Origin: Oligoflexales bacterium
GTDB taxonomy: Bacteria > Bdellovibrionota > Oligoflexia > Oligoflexales > Oligoflexaceae
DNA length: 6,030 nucleotides
NCBI GenBank assembly: GCA_015232735.1
Contig: JADFZC010000166.1
Span: 1 to 6,030 of the forward strand
Direction of reading: 5' to 3'
Shown here: one piece after another, positions 5,283-6,030 of the stretch
Layout of the letters: each line of letters opens with the position of its first letter
Position numbering within the stretch: position 1 is the first letter of the stretch
The notes under the pieces: model-generated
Databases searched by the model: none
What the model was told of the DNA's origin: nothing
The model's input: only the letters and a program-made list of their open reading frames with translations
Position numbers and translations under genes: made by a program

Positions 5283-6002
5283 TCACCTAGCAAGTTCATT
5301 AAGAAAAATACCACAGGCGACTGAAACATTCAAAGACTCCAGTCCAGGTTTGCCTCCCTTGATGCCAATTATTCTGTCACAGTTTTTTTTAACCTTTGCC
5401 GATATACCCTTATCTTCCGAACCAAGGACTAAAACTGTTTTCGAGTATGCTCCTCTTATCAGAGCAACATCCTCGCCATCCATATCCGTCCCTATTACCC
5501 AATAGCCATATTTTTTTAAAGTTTCAAGGGTCCTTGATAAATTTACAACCTCTGTTAAACTAACCAAAGAAAACCCCCCCTGTGCCGTAGCAACAGAAGC
5601 GCTGTTTAATGTAACCTGCCTTCTAGTCGGAATTACCATATCTGAGACCCCAAAAAATCCAGCACTTCGAGCGATAGCACCTAAATTTCGCGAATCGGTA
5701 AGATGATCCAAAGCCAGAATTAAATCTCTGCCGGAGTCAACCCTTCTTGCCACTCTTTCAAGAAACTCAAACTCCACACAAACTTTTAATTTTACGGCAA
5801 ACTCAAAGCTCGCAGAAATATCCACTGAATTTCCTTGCATAATTTCAAAAAAAGAAAGTTTAAGATTTTTTTCTTCGACAAGGTCTCTGACCGATTGCTG
5901 AAGTGATTTTCTGCACCTTATACCCATTATTGCATCAGGTTTATATTTAAGATATTCTTTAAACGCTGACCAACTTTTTATTAAATACTCATCACTATTC
6001 AC
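5283..6002 (-). CDS. rlmB: SpoU/TrmH-family RNA 2'-O-methyltransferase, probably RlmB
   Basis: This is an S-adenosylmethionine-dependent 2'-O-ribose methyltransferase with the trefoil-knot SPOUT fold; by context and length (239 residues; E. coli RlmB about 243) the likely target is 23S rRNA G2251. Residues 1-about 85 are a divergent N-terminal substrate-binding region. The catalytic domain shows motif 1 at 99-114 (LTDSRNLGAIARSA, with Asn106 and catalytic Arg112), motif 2 LVLGSEDKGIS at 191-201 (Glu196), and motif 3 ESLNVSVACGI at 222-232. Three positions are unusual: Ser for Pro in motif 1, Asp after the motif 2 Glu, and IKGGKPG where the family normally has IPM. The start is a GTG at 6002 with AAGGGA about 6-7 bases upstream; an in-frame TAA at 6012-6014 closes the frame above it. 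A related tRNA methyltransferase of the same family cannot be excluded. Confidence 0.88.
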   Translation of the reverse strand: MNSDEYLIKSWSAFKEYLKYKPDAIMGIRCRKSLQQSVRDLVEEKNLKLSFFEIMQGNSVDISASFEFAVKLKVCVEFEFLERVARRVDSGRDLILALDHLTDSRNLGAIARSAGFFGVSDMVIPTRRQVTLNSASVATAQGGFSLVSLTEVVNLSRTLETLKKYGYWVIGTDMDGEDVALIRGAYSKTVLVLGSEDKGISAKVKKNCDRIIGIKGGKPGLESLNVSVACGIFLNELAR

Positions 6003-6030
6003 ACAGTTCCCTTAAATATACATCTTAATA

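Overview
This window is a stretch of bacterial core genome with every gene on the minus strand. In transcription order (right to left) it reads: a SpoU/TrmH-family rRNA methyltransferase (probably rlmB); four tRNA genes Thr(UGU)-Tyr(GUA)-Gly(UCC)-Thr(GGU); tuf (EF-Tu); tRNA-Trp(CCA); secE; nusG; rplK (L11); rplA (L1); rplJ (L10); and rplL (L7/L12). rpoB would be expected next, but the window ends 45 bases past rplL and no convincing rpoB start is visible there.

Organism: the DNA is AT-rich, and the proteins are ordinary Gram-negative bacterial forms. EF-Tu and NusG look to me closest to those of the former Deltaproteobacteria (Desulfobacterota, Bdellovibrionota, SAR324 and relatives). That is recognition from memory, not a search. 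The SecE is the longer three-helix type seen in Gammaproteobacteria such as E. coli. The tRNA order before tuf is the same as E. coli thrU-tyrU-glyT-thrT-tufB.

Layout: 5283-6002 is the methyltransferase. 5143-5282 is an AT-rich spacer with two candidate promoters. 4786-5142 is the tRNA cluster. 4685-4785 is a tuf leader with a small hairpin. 3494-4684 is tuf. 3414-3493 is a spacer with a hairpin and a perfect TATAAT just before tRNA-Trp. 2317-3306 is secE-nusG, and 46-2222 is the ribosomal protein block. No gene-free stretch exceeds about 140 bases.

How the genes work together: all products serve translation or its coupling to transcription and secretion. The methyltransferase modifies RNA, the tRNAs and EF-Tu feed the ribosome, and L1/L11/L10/L12 form the L1 stalk and the factor-binding stalk. 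NusG couples RNA polymerase to the ribosome, and SecE is part of the translocon.

I see no undescribed system here. The points worth a second look are regulatory or local. The rplA-rplJ gap is only 13 bases, leaving no room for the usual L10 leader. rpmG is absent between tuf and secE. The methyltransferase has an altered knot loop. The tRNA genes encode CCA inconsistently. Several small hairpins lie at gene junctions.
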